64,000 nucleotides of DNA from the NCBI RefSeq assembly GCF_000284015.1, contig NC_016943.1, positions 4,133,541 to 4,197,540 of the forward strand, read 5' to 3'. Under the pieces are notes generated by a model. That model worked only from the letters and a program-made list of their open reading frames with translations. It was not told where the DNA came from and did no database searches. The translations under genes and the position numbers were made by a program. This DNA is from Blastococcus saxobsidens DD2 (GTDB lineage Bacteria; Actinomycetota; Actinomycetes; Mycobacteriales; Geodermatophilaceae). Numbering within the stretch: the stretch's first letter is position 1; every line of letters starts with the position of its first letter. Below, in pieces: positions 19,711 to 37,966 of this stretch.

Positions 19711-20904
19711 TTACTTGTTGATCTTGACGACCCGGCCGGCGCCGACGGTACGGCCACCCTCGCGGATGGCGAAACGCAGGCCCTCCTCCATGGCGATGGG
19801 CTGGATGAGCTCCACCGTCATCTCGGTGTTGTCGCCCGGCATGACCATCTCGGTGCCGGCCGGCAGGGTCACGACGCCGGTGACGTCCGTCGTCCGGAAG
19901 TAGAACTGGGGACGGTAGTTGTTGAAGAACGGCGTGTGACGGCCACCCTCGTCCTTCGAGAGGATGTAGACCGAACCCTCGAAGTTGGTGTGCGGGGTGA
20001 TCGAGCCGGGCTTCACGACGACCTGGCCGCGCTCCACGTCCTCGCGCTTGATGCCGCGCAGGAGCAGACCCACGTTGTCGCCGGCCTGACCCTGGTCGAG
20101 CAGCTTGCGGAACATCTCGACGCCGGTGACGGTCGTCTTCGTCGAACCCTCACGGATACCGACGATCTCGATCTCCTCGGAGACCTTGACGATGCCGCGC
20201 TCGACGCGACCGGTGACGACGGTGCCACGACCGGTGATCGTGAAGACGTCCTCGACGGGCATGAGGAACGGCTTGTCGATCTCGCGCTCCGGCTCCGGGA
20301 TCGCGGTGTCGACGGCGTTCATCAGCTCCATGAGCTTGTCGCCCCACTCGGCGTCGCCCTCGAGGGCCTTCAGCGCCGACACGCGGACCACGGGGACGTC
20401 GTCACCCGGGAACTCGTACTCGGAGAGCAGCTCGCGGACCTCGAGCTCGACGAGCTCCAGGATCTCCTCGTCGTCGACCATGTCGGCCTTGTTGAGCGCC
20501 ACGACGATGTAGGGGACGCCGACCTGGCGGGCCAGGAGGACGTGCTCCTTGGTCTGCGGCATCGGGCCGTCGGTAGCGGCCACGACCAGGATGGCGCCGT
20601 CCATCTGCGCCGCACCGGTGATCATGTTCTTGATGTAGTCGGCGTGCCCGGGGCAGTCGACGTGCGCGTAGTGCCGGTTCTCGGTCTGGTACTCGACGTG
20701 CGCGATCGAGATCGTGATGCCGCGAGCCTTCTCCTCGGGCGCCTTGTCGATCTGGTCGAACGCCGAGGCCTCGTTGAGGTTCGGGTACTTGTCGTGCAGG
20801 ACCTTGGTGATCGCCGCGGTCAGCGTCGTCTTGCCGTGGTCGATGTGCCCGATGGTGCCGATGTTGACGTGCGGCTTGGTCCGCTCGAACTTGGCCTTGG
20901 CCAC
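19711..20904 (-). CDS. tuf: elongation factor Tu
   Basis: 397 residues from GTG at 20904 ([20 protein letters not shown]), chosen because GAGAGGA lies 5 bases upstream and the family starts here; the frame is open further upstream without homology. GTPase motifs [16 protein letters not shown] and NKADMVDD are intact, and domains 2 and 3 follow. It delivers aminoacyl-tRNA to the ribosome. Single copy in this window. Confidence 0.98.
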   Translation of the reverse strand: MAKAKFERTKPHVNIGTIGHIDHGKTTLTAAITKVLHDKYPNLNEASAFDQIDKAPEEKARGITISIAHVEYQTENRHYAHVDCPGHADYIKNMITGAAQMDGAILVVAATDGPMPQTKEHVLLARQVGVPYIVVALNKADMVDDEEILELVELEVRELLSEYEFPGDDVPVVRVSALKALEGDAEWGDKLMELMNAVDTAIPEPEREIDKPFLMPVEDVFTITGRGTVVTGRVERGIVKVSEEIEIVGIREGSTKTTVTGVEMFRKLLDQGQAGDNVGLLLRGIKREDVERGQVVVKPGSITPHTNFEGSVYILSKDEGGRHTPFFNNYRPQFYFRTTDVTGVVTLPAGTEMVMPGDNTEMTVELIQPIAMEEGLRFAIREGGRTVGAGRVVKINK

Positions 20905-21087
20905 TGGGTTCCTCTCCTCGTGGTTACGCAGGTGGTGCGTGCTCTGGGGTGGGGCTCTGCTCGGAGAACGCGGACGCTGGGCCCGCATTCCGGTTACTCG
21001 CCAGTTACTCGCCGGTCACCTTGGCGGCGACCATGGCTCGGTTCCGGGAACGCTGCGCTCCTCGGGCCGCCGACGGCCCTGCGATGC

Positions 21088-23187
<2,100 letters not shown>

Positions 23188-23272
23188 TACTTCTCCTCTT
23201 GGTTCTGGTCCGCGAGCGGGTTCCGGGGGTGGCCCGGACGTCCCGCCGGCCGCGGGTGCTGGTGGACGGACG

Positions 23273-23743
23273 TCACCAGCGGTAGTGCGCGAAGGCCTTG
23301 TTCGACTCGGCCATCTTGTGCGTGTCCTCGCGCCGCTTGACGGCGGCACCCAGACCGTTGCTCGCGTCGAGCAGCTCGTTCATCAGGCGCTCGGTCATCG
23401 TCTTCTCACGACGAGCCCGGCTGTACTGGATCAGCCAGCGCAGGCCGAGCGTGGTGCTCCGCGAAGGGCGCACCTCGACGGGGACCTGGTAGGTCGCGCC
23501 ACCGACGCGGCGGCTGCGGACCTCGAGGGCCGGCTTGACGTTGTCCAGCGCGCGCTTGAGCGTGACGACCGGGTCGGTGTCGCTCTTCGCGCGGGCGCCC
23601 TCGAGGGCGCCGTAGACGATCGCCTCGGCGATCGAGCGCTTGCCATCGACCAGCACCTTGTTCACCAGCTGGGTGACCAGCTGCGACTGGTACACCGGGT
23701 CGGCGACCAGCGGACGCTTCGGCGCGGGGCCCTTGCGAGGCAT
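23273..23743 (-). CDS. rpsG: 30S ribosomal protein S7
   Basis: 156 residues. [20 protein letters not shown] to the C-terminal AHYRW; the rRNA-binding [20 protein letters not shown] is intact. It is a 30S head assembly initiator. The ATG shares its A with the rpsL stop (TAATG), so the two are coupled. Confidence 0.98.
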   Translation of the reverse strand: MPRKGPAPKRPLVADPVYQSQLVTQLVNKVLVDGKRSIAEAIVYGALEGARAKSDTDPVVTLKRALDNVKPALEVRSRRVGGATYQVPVEVRPSRSTTLGLRWLIQYSRARREKTMTERLMNELLDASNGLGAAVKRREDTHKMAESNKAFAHYRW

Positions 23744-24117
23744 TAGCTCTTCTCCTTCTTGGCGCCGTACTTGCTGCGTGCCTGCTTGCGGTTGCGGACA
23801 CCCTGGGTGTCCAGCGAGCCGCGGATGATCTTGTACCGCACACCCGGGAGGTCCTTCACCCGGCCACCACGCACGAGCACCATCGAGTGCTCCTGCAGGT
23901 TGTGACCGACACCGGGGATGTAGGCGGTGACCTCGATGCCACTGGTGAGGCGGACGCGGGCGACCTTCCGCAGCGCCGAGTTCGGCTTCTTCGGAGTCGT
24001 CGTGTACACGCGGGTGCACACGCCGCGACGCTGAGGGGAACCCTTCAGCGCCGGGGTCGTGGTCTTGACGACCTTGTCCTCGCGGCCCTTGCGGACCAGC
24101 TGGTTGATCGTGGGCAT
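23743..24117 (-). CDS. rpsL: 30S ribosomal protein S12
   Basis: 124 residues from ATG at 24117 ([20 protein letters not shown]). The decoding loop [10 protein letters not shown] has lysine at 43, and the second loop [10 protein letters not shown] has lysine at 88. Both are the streptomycin-sensitive residues, so no rpsL-type resistance is predicted. First gene of the str operon; the 537-base region upstream should hold its promoter. Confidence 0.98.
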   Translation of the reverse strand: MPTINQLVRKGREDKVVKTTTPALKGSPQRRGVCTRVYTTTPKKPNSALRKVARVRLTSGIEVTAYIPGVGHNLQEHSMVLVRGGRVKDLPGVRYKIIRGSLDTQGVRNRKQARSKYGAKKEKS

Positions 24118-24654
24118 GAGGGGCCTGGATCTCCTACCTGCGCTGGGGTGGTGCTGTCTGTTGGTCCTAGAGACTGTGCTGCTCTGCTGTGGTGCTCGGG
24201 TGCCGGCTCCTGGCGGAACCTTCCCGAACGCGGCCGTGTTCCGCCGTCCGGCCCCCGCGGTCGGGCGTGTCGCCCTTCCCGGGACCGGCCCGGTGTCGGA
24301 CCGAACTCGGTTGCCCCTCGCGACTCGGCGCCGCCACCCTCCGGTCGGGCCGGATGGGCGGTCCCCGGCGGCCAGGAGGACGAGCCCTCCGGCTACCCAG
24401 GCGCACCGCGAACGGGAGCAGGCCCAGGGCACCCTGGGCACGGCTGACCACGATACCCGCGCCTTCGGAACGGGTCAAAGCCGGGTCCCTCACACCCGCG
24501 TCGACACGTCGACCGCGGTGAGGCGGGCGGGCGCCCGGAGCCCCGGACGCTACCGCCCGCTGCGGCTGCACGACAGCTCCGCGGCTCCCCCGCGCGCCGC
24601 CCGATACCGTGCGGACGGCGCCAACGGTGGTGCCGCGAGAACAGAGGAGAGCAC
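24118..24654. other. divergent intergenic region between rpsL and the LLM oxidoreductase gene
   Basis: 537 bases without a convincing gene: open frames here are GC-driven and lack homology or start signals. It must contain promoters for the rpsL operon (minus) and the oxidoreductase gene (plus). I could not single out unambiguous -10/-35 pairs. Confidence 0.5.
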
Positions 24655-25695
24655 GTGCGCATCGGCATCCAGGCCAGCTACAGCGGGGGCTTCCAGGAGA
24701 CCGCGGCGGAGATCCGCGACCTGGAGGCCGCCGGTCTCGACCTCGCCATGGTGGCGGAGGTGTACACCTTCGACGCGGTGAGCCAGCTCGGGTACCTGGC
24801 GGCGGTGACGGAGCGCGTGGAGCTGCTCAGCGGCATCCTGCCCATCTACAGCCGAACGCCCGCCCTCACCGCGATGACGGCGGCCGGCCTGGACTTCGTC
24901 TCCGGCGGACGCTTCACCCTGGGCCTGGGCGCCTCCGGCCCCCAGGTGATCGAGGGCTGGCACGGGCTTCCCTACGACGCCCCGCTGCAGCGGACCCGGG
25001 AGATCGTGGAGATCTGCCGCCAGGTGTGGCGCCGGGAGCGGCTGGACCACGCCGGCAAGAAGTACACCGTTCCCCTGCCGGCCGACCAGGGCACGGGCCT
25101 CGGTAAGCCGCTGAAGCTGATCAACACTCCCGTGCGTGAGCGCATCCCGGTGATGCTGGCCGCCCTGGGCCCGAAGAACGTCGAGCTGGCCGCGGAGATC
25201 GCCGAGGCCTGGGAGCCGATCTTCTTCGTGCCCGAGAAGGCGGCCTCCGTGTGGGGCGACTCCCTCGCCGCCGGCAAGGCCAGGCGCGACCCCGCGCTGG
25301 GTGACCTGCAGGTCATCACCGGCGTCCCGGTGGCCATCGGGGACGACGTCGAGCCGCTGCTGGACTTCGTCCGGCCGGCGCTGGCGCTGTACATCGGGGG
25401 CATGGGCGCCCGGGGGAAGAACTTCTACAACGACCTCGCCGTGCGCTACGGCTACGAGTCCGAGGCCACGCTGATCCAGGACCTCTACCTGGACGGCAAG
25501 AAGGACGAGGCCGCCGCCGCGGTGCCCGAGGAGCTGGTGCGGGCGGCGTCGCTCATCGGTCCGGAGGGCCACGTCGCCGAGCGGATCGCCGCCTTCCACG
25601 AGGCGGGCGTGACCACGCTGATGCTGCAGCCGCTGGACGGCACCCGCGAGGGCCGGCTCCGGACGGTCGAGACCATGAAACGCCTCGCCGGCTGA
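24655..25695 (+). CDS. LLM-class, probably F420-dependent, oxidoreductase
   Basis: 346 residues from GTG at 24655, with GAGGAGA upstream. It is a luciferase-like TIM-barrel: RIGIQASYSGGFQETAAEIR at the N-terminus, GGRFTLGLGASGPQVIEGWHG near residues 84-104, IPVMLAALGPKNVELAAEIA near 160-180. These match the F420-dependent LLM subfamily of actinobacteria, which reduces or oxidises small molecules with F420. The substrate cannot be told. The gene stands alone, divergent from rpsL and convergent with rpoC. Confidence 0.85.
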   Translation: MRIGIQASYSGGFQETAAEIRDLEAAGLDLAMVAEVYTFDAVSQLGYLAAVTERVELLSGILPIYSRTPALTAMTAAGLDFVSGGRFTLGLGASGPQVIEGWHGLPYDAPLQRTREIVEICRQVWRRERLDHAGKKYTVPLPADQGTGLGKPLKLINTPVRERIPVMLAALGPKNVELAAEIAEAWEPIFFVPEKAASVWGDSLAAGKARRDPALGDLQVITGVPVAIGDDVEPLLDFVRPALALYIGGMGARGKNFYNDLAVRYGYESEATLIQDLYLDGKKDEAAAAVPEELVRAASLIGPEGHVAERIAAFHEAGVTTLMLQPLDGTREGRLRTVETMKRLAG

Positions 25696-25723
25696 AGGCG
25701 CCCGCGGGCGGCGCCTGCCGCCA

Positions 25724-25799
25724 TCCTGGCTCACCTGGTGGGGTCCTGGCTCAGCGTCGACGGTGAGCCAGGACCCCTGACGATCAGGTGACCTGATCA
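25724..25799 (+). repeat. dispersed intergenic repeat type A, copy 1
   Basis: 76 bases, 67 identical by eye to 47196-47271. It contains the direct repeat TCCTGGCTCA, a 12-bp inverted repeat GGTCCTGGCTCA / TGAGCCAGGACC, and a palindrome GATCAGGT-G-ACCTGATC. It lies 28 bases after the oxidoreductase stop, between convergent genes. No coding capacity; it resembles REP/MITE-like elements. Confidence 0.75.
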
Positions 25800-25821
25800 A
25801 CGAGGCGGCCGCGGACGCGAC

Positions 25822-25857
25822 AGGGCCCCCAGATCCGGTTTCGGATCTGGGGGCCCT
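25822..25857. terminator. bidirectional terminator hairpin between LLM gene and rpoC
   Basis: Perfect 16-bp stem (25822-25837 with 25842-25857) and a 4-base loop GTTT, between the 3' ends of the (+) oxidoreductase gene and (-) rpoC. No U-tract on either strand. Position and strength argue for a shared terminator. Confidence 0.75.
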
Positions 25858-25878
25858 CTCGTCACTGCCTACCGGGGA

Positions 25879-29784
<3,906 letters not shown>

Positions 29785-29885
29785 CGTGATGACCCCTTTC
29801 CGGGGATCGAGTACTGCACTTTCGAACTGATGGCTGAGGAGGGGTGCCGGCCGGCCCTGACTGCTCAGGACCGGCCGGCAACCGA

Positions 29886-33395
<3,510 letters not shown>

Positions 33396-33771
33396 GATGC
33401 GTCCTTCCAAGGACCTCACGACGTGCGGGCGGTGTGCTGCGGGGTCGTCCTGGGTCGTCGTCGGTAATGGCGAGGCTGTCCGCGACGGCCGGGATCACCC
33501 GCTACGACGGTCAGCGAGGGCAGTGTCCGGGGGATTCCCGGGCATCCGTCGTGACCCGTCTCGGCGGGCAGGCAGTCAGAGGGCAGCGCAACAGGAGACC
33601 CTACGCCTGGTGAGGCGCTGTGTCCACGCAGGGGGTACCGGTGCGACCGGTACCACATCCCGGGACGCGCGGACCCGGAAGCGGCCCGGCGGGGTGTGCG
33701 CCGGCACCCATGATGCCAGCCGGCCCCCGTGCGCGGGACCGCCACGCCGAAGCCCGGCACGCACGGACGAC
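33396..33771. promoter_or_regulatory. rpoB upstream region
   Basis: About 375 bases between rpoB and the inverted repeat at 33772, with no convincing gene on either strand. It must carry the rpoBC promoter and a long leader. I could not identify an unambiguous -10/-35 pair. Confidence 0.45.
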
Positions 33772-33831
33772 GGCATAGGAGGCTCTGCCTATGGATTCGA
33801 CGCCGGAACCGTAGGCATAGCCTCCTATGCC
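33772..33831. terminator. large near-perfect inverted repeat at the end of the mce operon
   Basis: Arms 33772-33794 and 33809-33831 (23 bases each; GGCATAGGAGGCT pairs perfectly with AGCCTCCTATGCC, then one mismatch, then 9 bp with one G-T type mismatch) surround a 14-base loop. It begins 18 bases after the stop of the last mce-associated gene on the minus strand, so termination is the simplest role. The arms are AT-rich for this genome. Confidence 0.7.
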
Positions 33832-33849
33832 CGGGGTGGGCCGCGGGGG

Positions 33850-34749
33850 TCAGCTCGTCGTGAGCAGCGTCAGCTCGCTGATCTTCCACTCGCCGTCGGT
33901 CTGCACCAGGCCGACCCGCACCGTCTGCACGCAGGACTGCGCACTCTCCGGGGTGACCTGGCACTCCGAGCCCTCGGGAGCCGGCTGGGTGCCGCTGTTC
34001 ACCGACTCGACGACGTACTCGCCGAACACCACGAGGGTCGCGGTGCCCTGGGCTTCGTCGACCTGCTGCAGCCCGATGTCGAGCACCTCGTACCGGGTGG
34101 TCGCCGAGACCTGCTCGTAGGTGTCGATGATCCCGCCCTGGGTGAGGTCCCGTTCGTACTGGTCGCGCAGGTCGCCGGTGAGCGCGTCGAGCTTGCCCTG
34201 GACGCTGCCCTCGGAGTCCTCGTAGTCGTAGGCGTAGACGGCCTCGATCCCGCTGCGGGCGGCGGCGAAGACCGCCGGGTCCACGTGTGCGGGGTCCAGC
34301 CGCTGCCACAGCAGCACACCGGCACCGGCACCGGCACCGGCGAGCCCGCACAGCAGGGCGAGGACCAGTACGGCTGCCGGGGCACGCCGTCGCACCGTGC
34401 CGGCCGCCGGGGCCGCGGCCGGTCCCCCGGCGGAGGCCCCTGCCGACCGGCTCGGCCGGGCTCGGGCCGTCACCCCGGGGCGGTCGGTGCGCGGTGCGGG
34501 CGCCGGGTCGGCCGCCGGCGGCGCGACCACCGGGGGCTGCGCCACGTCCAGCGGCCCCGGTGTTACGGCCGGATCCGTGGCGGCCTCCGGGGCCACCGCC
34601 GGCCGGCCCGGCTCGGCCGTCTCGTCGCGGTCGCGCCGGCTGCCCGCGACGCGGGGCCGCGGACCGGGACGGGCGCCGACCCGCGGACGGGCTCGCGGCG
34701 TCGGCCGGGGGCGGTCGTCCGGCATGCGGTCTTCGGGGAGATCAGTCAT
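33850..34749 (-). CDS. Mce-associated membrane protein
   Basis: 299 residues. A long Pro/Arg/Ala-rich cytoplasmic N-terminus (~120 residues) is followed by one membrane segment (AAVLVLALLCGLAGAGAGAG) and a C-terminal extracytoplasmic domain of about 150 residues with an NTF2-like size and a Cys pair (SECQVT, QSCVQT). This matches the Mas/Mam proteins that end mycobacterial mce operons and stabilise the lipid-import complex. It overlaps the previous gene by 8 bases. Confidence 0.8.
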   Translation of the reverse strand: MTDLPEDRMPDDRPRPTPRARPRVGARPGPRPRVAGSRRDRDETAEPGRPAVAPEAATDPAVTPGPLDVAQPPVVAPPAADPAPAPRTDRPGVTARARPSRSAGASAGGPAAAPAAGTVRRRAPAAVLVLALLCGLAGAGAGAGVLLWQRLDPAHVDPAVFAAARSGIEAVYAYDYEDSEGSVQGKLDALTGDLRDQYERDLTQGGIIDTYEQVSATTRYEVLDIGLQQVDEAQGTATLVVFGEYVVESVNSGTQPAPEGSECQVTPESAQSCVQTVRVGLVQTDGEWKISELTLLTTS

Positions 34750-35371
34750 CGCCGCCGGCTCCCGTTCCCGTGATCCCGGACAGGAGCCAGCGCCCGTCCT
34801 CCTTCGCCAGGTCCACCTGGATGCGGTAGCGCGAGATCTGCGCCTGCGGGCTCGCCGCGCTCTCCTGCGTCGACTGGATGACCATCAGGACGGTGGCGTC
34901 GTCGCCGTCGGCACGGGTGACGCCGGCCCCCACGACCTCGGTGTTCACCACGGCCTGCAGGTCGGTGATCTGCTGGCGCCGGCCGTCGAGCTCGGCCACC
35001 GACTCCTCGCGGAGGTCTCCGGTGGCGACCCGCCTGATCTGCTCGATGTCGTCGTCGAGGGTCAGGTGATCGAAGGAGGTCAGGTCGACGACGCCCGACC
35101 GCGCCGCCTGCAGCGCCTCGGCGTAGTCGTCGGTGCGGACGGCGGACTCCCCCGGCCGGGTCAGCCAGAGGAACGCGATCGCGGCGAGGAGCAGGACCAG
35201 CAGCGCGACCAGGATCGGGACGAGGGGCAGGGACAGCCGGCCGCGCGACCGGTCAGCCGCCGCGTCGCCGACAGCGCCCGGTGACCCCTCGTCGGCGCGC
35301 TCGTCACCGGGAGCCGGAGAGGCCAGGGATTCCTCCTCGGCCAGCGCACATGCGTGCGTTTCGCTCGTCAC
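34742..35371 (-). CDS. Mce-associated membrane protein
   Basis: 209 residues from GTG at 35371, chosen for AGGAGG 9 bases upstream; the frame is open a further 17 codons. One membrane segment (LVPILVALLVLLLAAIAFLW) near residues 50-70, then an extracytoplasmic domain resembling the preceding type (SGVVDLTSFDHLTLDDDIEQ, the usual Mce-associated pattern). It follows mceF by 52 bases. Confidence 0.8.
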   Translation of the reverse strand: MTSETHACALAEEESLASPAPGDERADEGSPGAVGDAAADRSRGRLSLPLVPILVALLVLLLAAIAFLWLTRPGESAVRTDDYAEALQAARSGVVDLTSFDHLTLDDDIEQIRRVATGDLREESVAELDGRRQQITDLQAVVNTEVVGAGVTRADGDDATVLMVIQSTQESAASPQAQISRYRIQVDLAKEDGRWLLSGITGTGAGGDD

Positions 35372-35423
35372 CCGGGCGATCCTCCTCGTCCTTGGCTGGT
35401 GTGGGACTGCGGCGAGCCGCAAG

Positions 35424-36698
35424 TCAGCCCGTAAGGGTGGCGATCGGCGTTGCGGAGAGCAGTCCGCTGACCAGGTCGGGAAGCGCCGTGGGCGGCAGCG
35501 GGCCGCCCGCTCCCACCTCGTCCTGCGGGGCGGTCGTGCCGCGGCCGCCGTCCCGGCCGATGTTCTGCGCGCCGCGGATGTTCGAGCCGTTCTCGTCGTA
35601 GTCGTCGCCCGGCTGCGGGTCGACGCCGTCGACCACCTGGCAGCGGACGGCGTCGGTGTCCACGTTCTCGACCGCGCCCCGGGTGGGCGTACTGCTGCTG
35701 GGGACGTAGCCGGACGTGCACGCGTGCGGCTCCCCGGCGTTGAGCACGAAGCCGAAGTGCGAACGGAGCACGCCGTCCTCGTCGCGGCGGACGACGGTGA
35801 ACCCGCCGGTGACGGCGTCGGGGTAGGTGACGAGCATCTGCCGGACGCCGTCCAGCCGGGGGATCTGCACCCCGTTGAGGATGTCCAGGTTCCGGACCAG
35901 GGATCCCAGGCCCGGGCCGGCCTCGTCCACCACGTCCTGCAGCGACTGGCTCGCGTCGGGCGCGTTCACCACGAGGGTGCGCAGATCCGGGTCCATCGCC
36001 ACCAGCGTGTCGGTGAACAGCCGCAGGTCCGACGCCCACTGGCGGATGGCGGTGCGGTTCTCCCGCTGGGTGTCCAGGACCGTCTGCGCGTCGGTGATCA
36101 GCCGGAGCGTCTCCGGCAGCGACTCCTGCGCGCGGGCCAGCAGCAGGTCGCCGTTGTCGATCAGCCGCCCGAGGTCGTCCCCGGAGCCCTCGACGGCCCG
36201 TCCTAGCTCCTCGACGACGATCCGCAGGCTCTCCGGGTCGATCGACCCGACGAGCTCGTCCAGGTTCAGCAGCATCTGCTCCACCGGCACGGGGATGCTG
36301 GTGCGCTCCTGCGGGATGACCGCCCCGTCCTCGAGGTAGGGCTCGCCGGCGCCGGTGGGCCGCAGGATGACGTACTGCTCCCCCACCGCGCTGCGGGTCG
36401 CGACCGCCGCCTCGGTGTCGGCCGGGATGGGGGCCGCGCCGGGATCGATCCGGAGGACCACCCGCACGCCGTCCTCGATGACCTGCATGTCGGTGACCCG
36501 GCCGACCTCGACACCCCGGTAGGTGACCTCGGCGTTGACGAAGATCCCCCCGGAGTCCTGGAAGTCGGCCGCCACCTCGTACCCGCCGCCCAGCAGGACC
36601 CGGTCCAGCCCGACGTAGGTGAACCCCAGGTAGGCCATGCCCATGACGGCCAGGGTGGCGAAGGCAAGCAGCTTCAGCTTGGTGCTGCGGGTGATCAC
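35424..36698 (-). CDS. mceF: Mce family protein, MceF type
   Basis: 424 residues from GTG at 36698, overlapping the mceE stop as GTGA. N-terminal membrane anchor (LKLLAFATLAVMGMAYLGFT), MCE domain (AADFQDSGGIFVNAEVTYRG, GVEVGRV), then a long helical region and a polar tail. MCE subunits form the hexameric periplasmic tube that carries lipids to the YrbE permeases. F type is assigned from position as last of six and by similarity; which lipid is imported is unknown. Confidence 0.88.
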   Translation of the reverse strand: MITRSTKLKLLAFATLAVMGMAYLGFTYVGLDRVLLGGGYEVAADFQDSGGIFVNAEVTYRGVEVGRVTDMQVIEDGVRVVLRIDPGAAPIPADTEAAVATRSAVGEQYVILRPTGAGEPYLEDGAVIPQERTSIPVPVEQMLLNLDELVGSIDPESLRIVVEELGRAVEGSGDDLGRLIDNGDLLLARAQESLPETLRLITDAQTVLDTQRENRTAIRQWASDLRLFTDTLVAMDPDLRTLVVNAPDASQSLQDVVDEAGPGLGSLVRNLDILNGVQIPRLDGVRQMLVTYPDAVTGGFTVVRRDEDGVLRSHFGFVLNAGEPHACTSGYVPSSSTPTRGAVENVDTDAVRCQVVDGVDPQPGDDYDENGSNIRGAQNIGRDGGRGTTAPQDEVGAGGPLPPTALPDLVSGLLSATPIATLTG

Positions 36699-37966
36699 GG
36701 CCCCACCTCCGGCACGGACGGCAGGCCGAGGCGGCCCACCGGCTGGTCGGCGCCGGGTACCTGCTCCAGGATCCGGCCGGGGATGCCGCCCAGCCCGGAT
36801 GGCGCCTCCCCCGACGAGGTCGGCGTCATGGGAGAACCGCCGGTCCCGCCGCCGGCCTGGCCGCCGCCTTCGACGCCGCACCTGCCCTGCGTGAGCGCCT
36901 CCTCCAGCGGCAGTTCCTGCAGTGCGCCGTTCTGGTCGATGACGTACCGGCACAGCAGGTGGGTCAGATCCAGGTCCACCGTGGCGGTCATGTTGGTGAA
37001 CAGGGCCACGCCGCCGGACTGGGCCTGCCGGTAGTTCAGCGCCGAGAGCGAGCTGTCCGGGAACGGATAGGTCAGCAGCAGCTCGAGCGAGTTGGCGAGG
37101 TCGGGCCCCGCGGCGGCCAGCTGGCTGAGGATCGGCTGCAGGAGCTTGAGGTCCTCCACCGTGTCGGCGGCCGACCGGTTGATGATCCGCGTCCCGACGT
37201 CGCCCAGCCGGGCCAGGCCCTCCAGCATCGACACGAGCAGGTCGCGCTGCTCGTTGATGACGTCGAGGCCCGGACCGATGGTGTCCAGGGCGTTCTCGAT
37301 GGTCGCGGTGCGCTCGGCCAGGGTGGCCGACAGCTCGTCGGCGCGGTCGAGCGCGCGGTTGATCTCGGCCTTCTGGGCATCGAGGCCGCCGATGAACGTG
37401 TCGAGGTGGTCGAGGGTGTCCTTGATCTCGGTCTCCCGCCCCTCCAGCGCGTTCCCGAGCTCGCGGTGGATCGTCTGGAGCTGGGTCAGCCCGCCGCCGT
37501 TGAGCACGAGTGACAGCGCCCCGAGCAGCTCCTCCACCTCGACGTTCCGGTTGGTGCGGTCGAGCGGGATCCGGGGCGCCTCGCGCAGGCTGCCCGCCGG
37601 CTCCTGGTTCCCGGGGGGAGCCAGCTCCACGTACTTCTCGCCGAGCAGCGACGACTGCTGGATCGCCGCCACCGCGTTGGCCGGCAGTTCGACGTCGCCG
37701 TTGACCTCGACCGTCACGACGGCGGTCCAGTCCTCCTCGTTCAGCTCGATGGAGTCCACCTGCCCGACCGGCACGTCGGCGACGCGGACGCCGGACTGCG
37801 GCACGAGGTCGAGGACGTCGAGGAACTCGATCTCGACCGTGTACGGGTCGTCGCCGGTGTCGGCTCCTCCGGGCAGGTCGAACGAGTAGGCCCCCCGGAA
37901 GCCGCAGCCGCCCAGGAGCACGGTCGCCGCCGCCAGCGCGGCGGCGCGCTGCAGCCGCCGGCTCAT
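36695..37966 (-). CDS. mceE: Mce family lipoprotein, MceE type
   Basis: 423 residues with a lipoprotein signal peptide ending in LLGGC (Cys21), the hallmark of MceE (LprK type). MCE domain with VEIEFLDVLDLVPQSGVRVA, long coiled-coil-like middle, Gly/Pro-rich C-terminus. Both ends overlap neighbours by 4 bases. Confidence 0.88.
   Translation of the reverse strand: MSRRLQRAAALAAATVLLGGCGFRGAYSFDLPGGADTGDDPYTVEIEFLDVLDLVPQSGVRVADVPVGQVDSIELNEEDWTAVVTVEVNGDVELPANAVAAIQQSSLLGEKYVELAPPGNQEPAGSLREAPRIPLDRTNRNVEVEELLGALSLVLNGGGLTQLQTIHRELGNALEGRETEIKDTLDHLDTFIGGLDAQKAEINRALDRADELSATLAERTATIENALDTIGPGLDVINEQRDLLVSMLEGLARLGDVGTRIINRSAADTVEDLKLLQPILSQLAAAGPDLANSLELLLTYPFPDSSLSALNYRQAQSGGVALFTNMTATVDLDLTHLLCRYVIDQNGALQELPLEEALTQGRCGVEGGGQAGGGTGGSPMTPTSSGEAPSGLGGIPGRILEQVPGADQPVGRLGLPSVPEVGP

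Noticed and set aside
23743..24117. Streptomycin-resistance allele of rpsL
   Set aside because: Lys43 and Lys88 are both wild type.
33775..33815. Seven-codon ORF with AGGAGG and ATG inside the inverted repeat upstream of rpoB
   Set aside because: The Shine-Dalgarno is part of the repeat arm itself; it has no downstream plus-strand gene to regulate, so it is most likely incidental.
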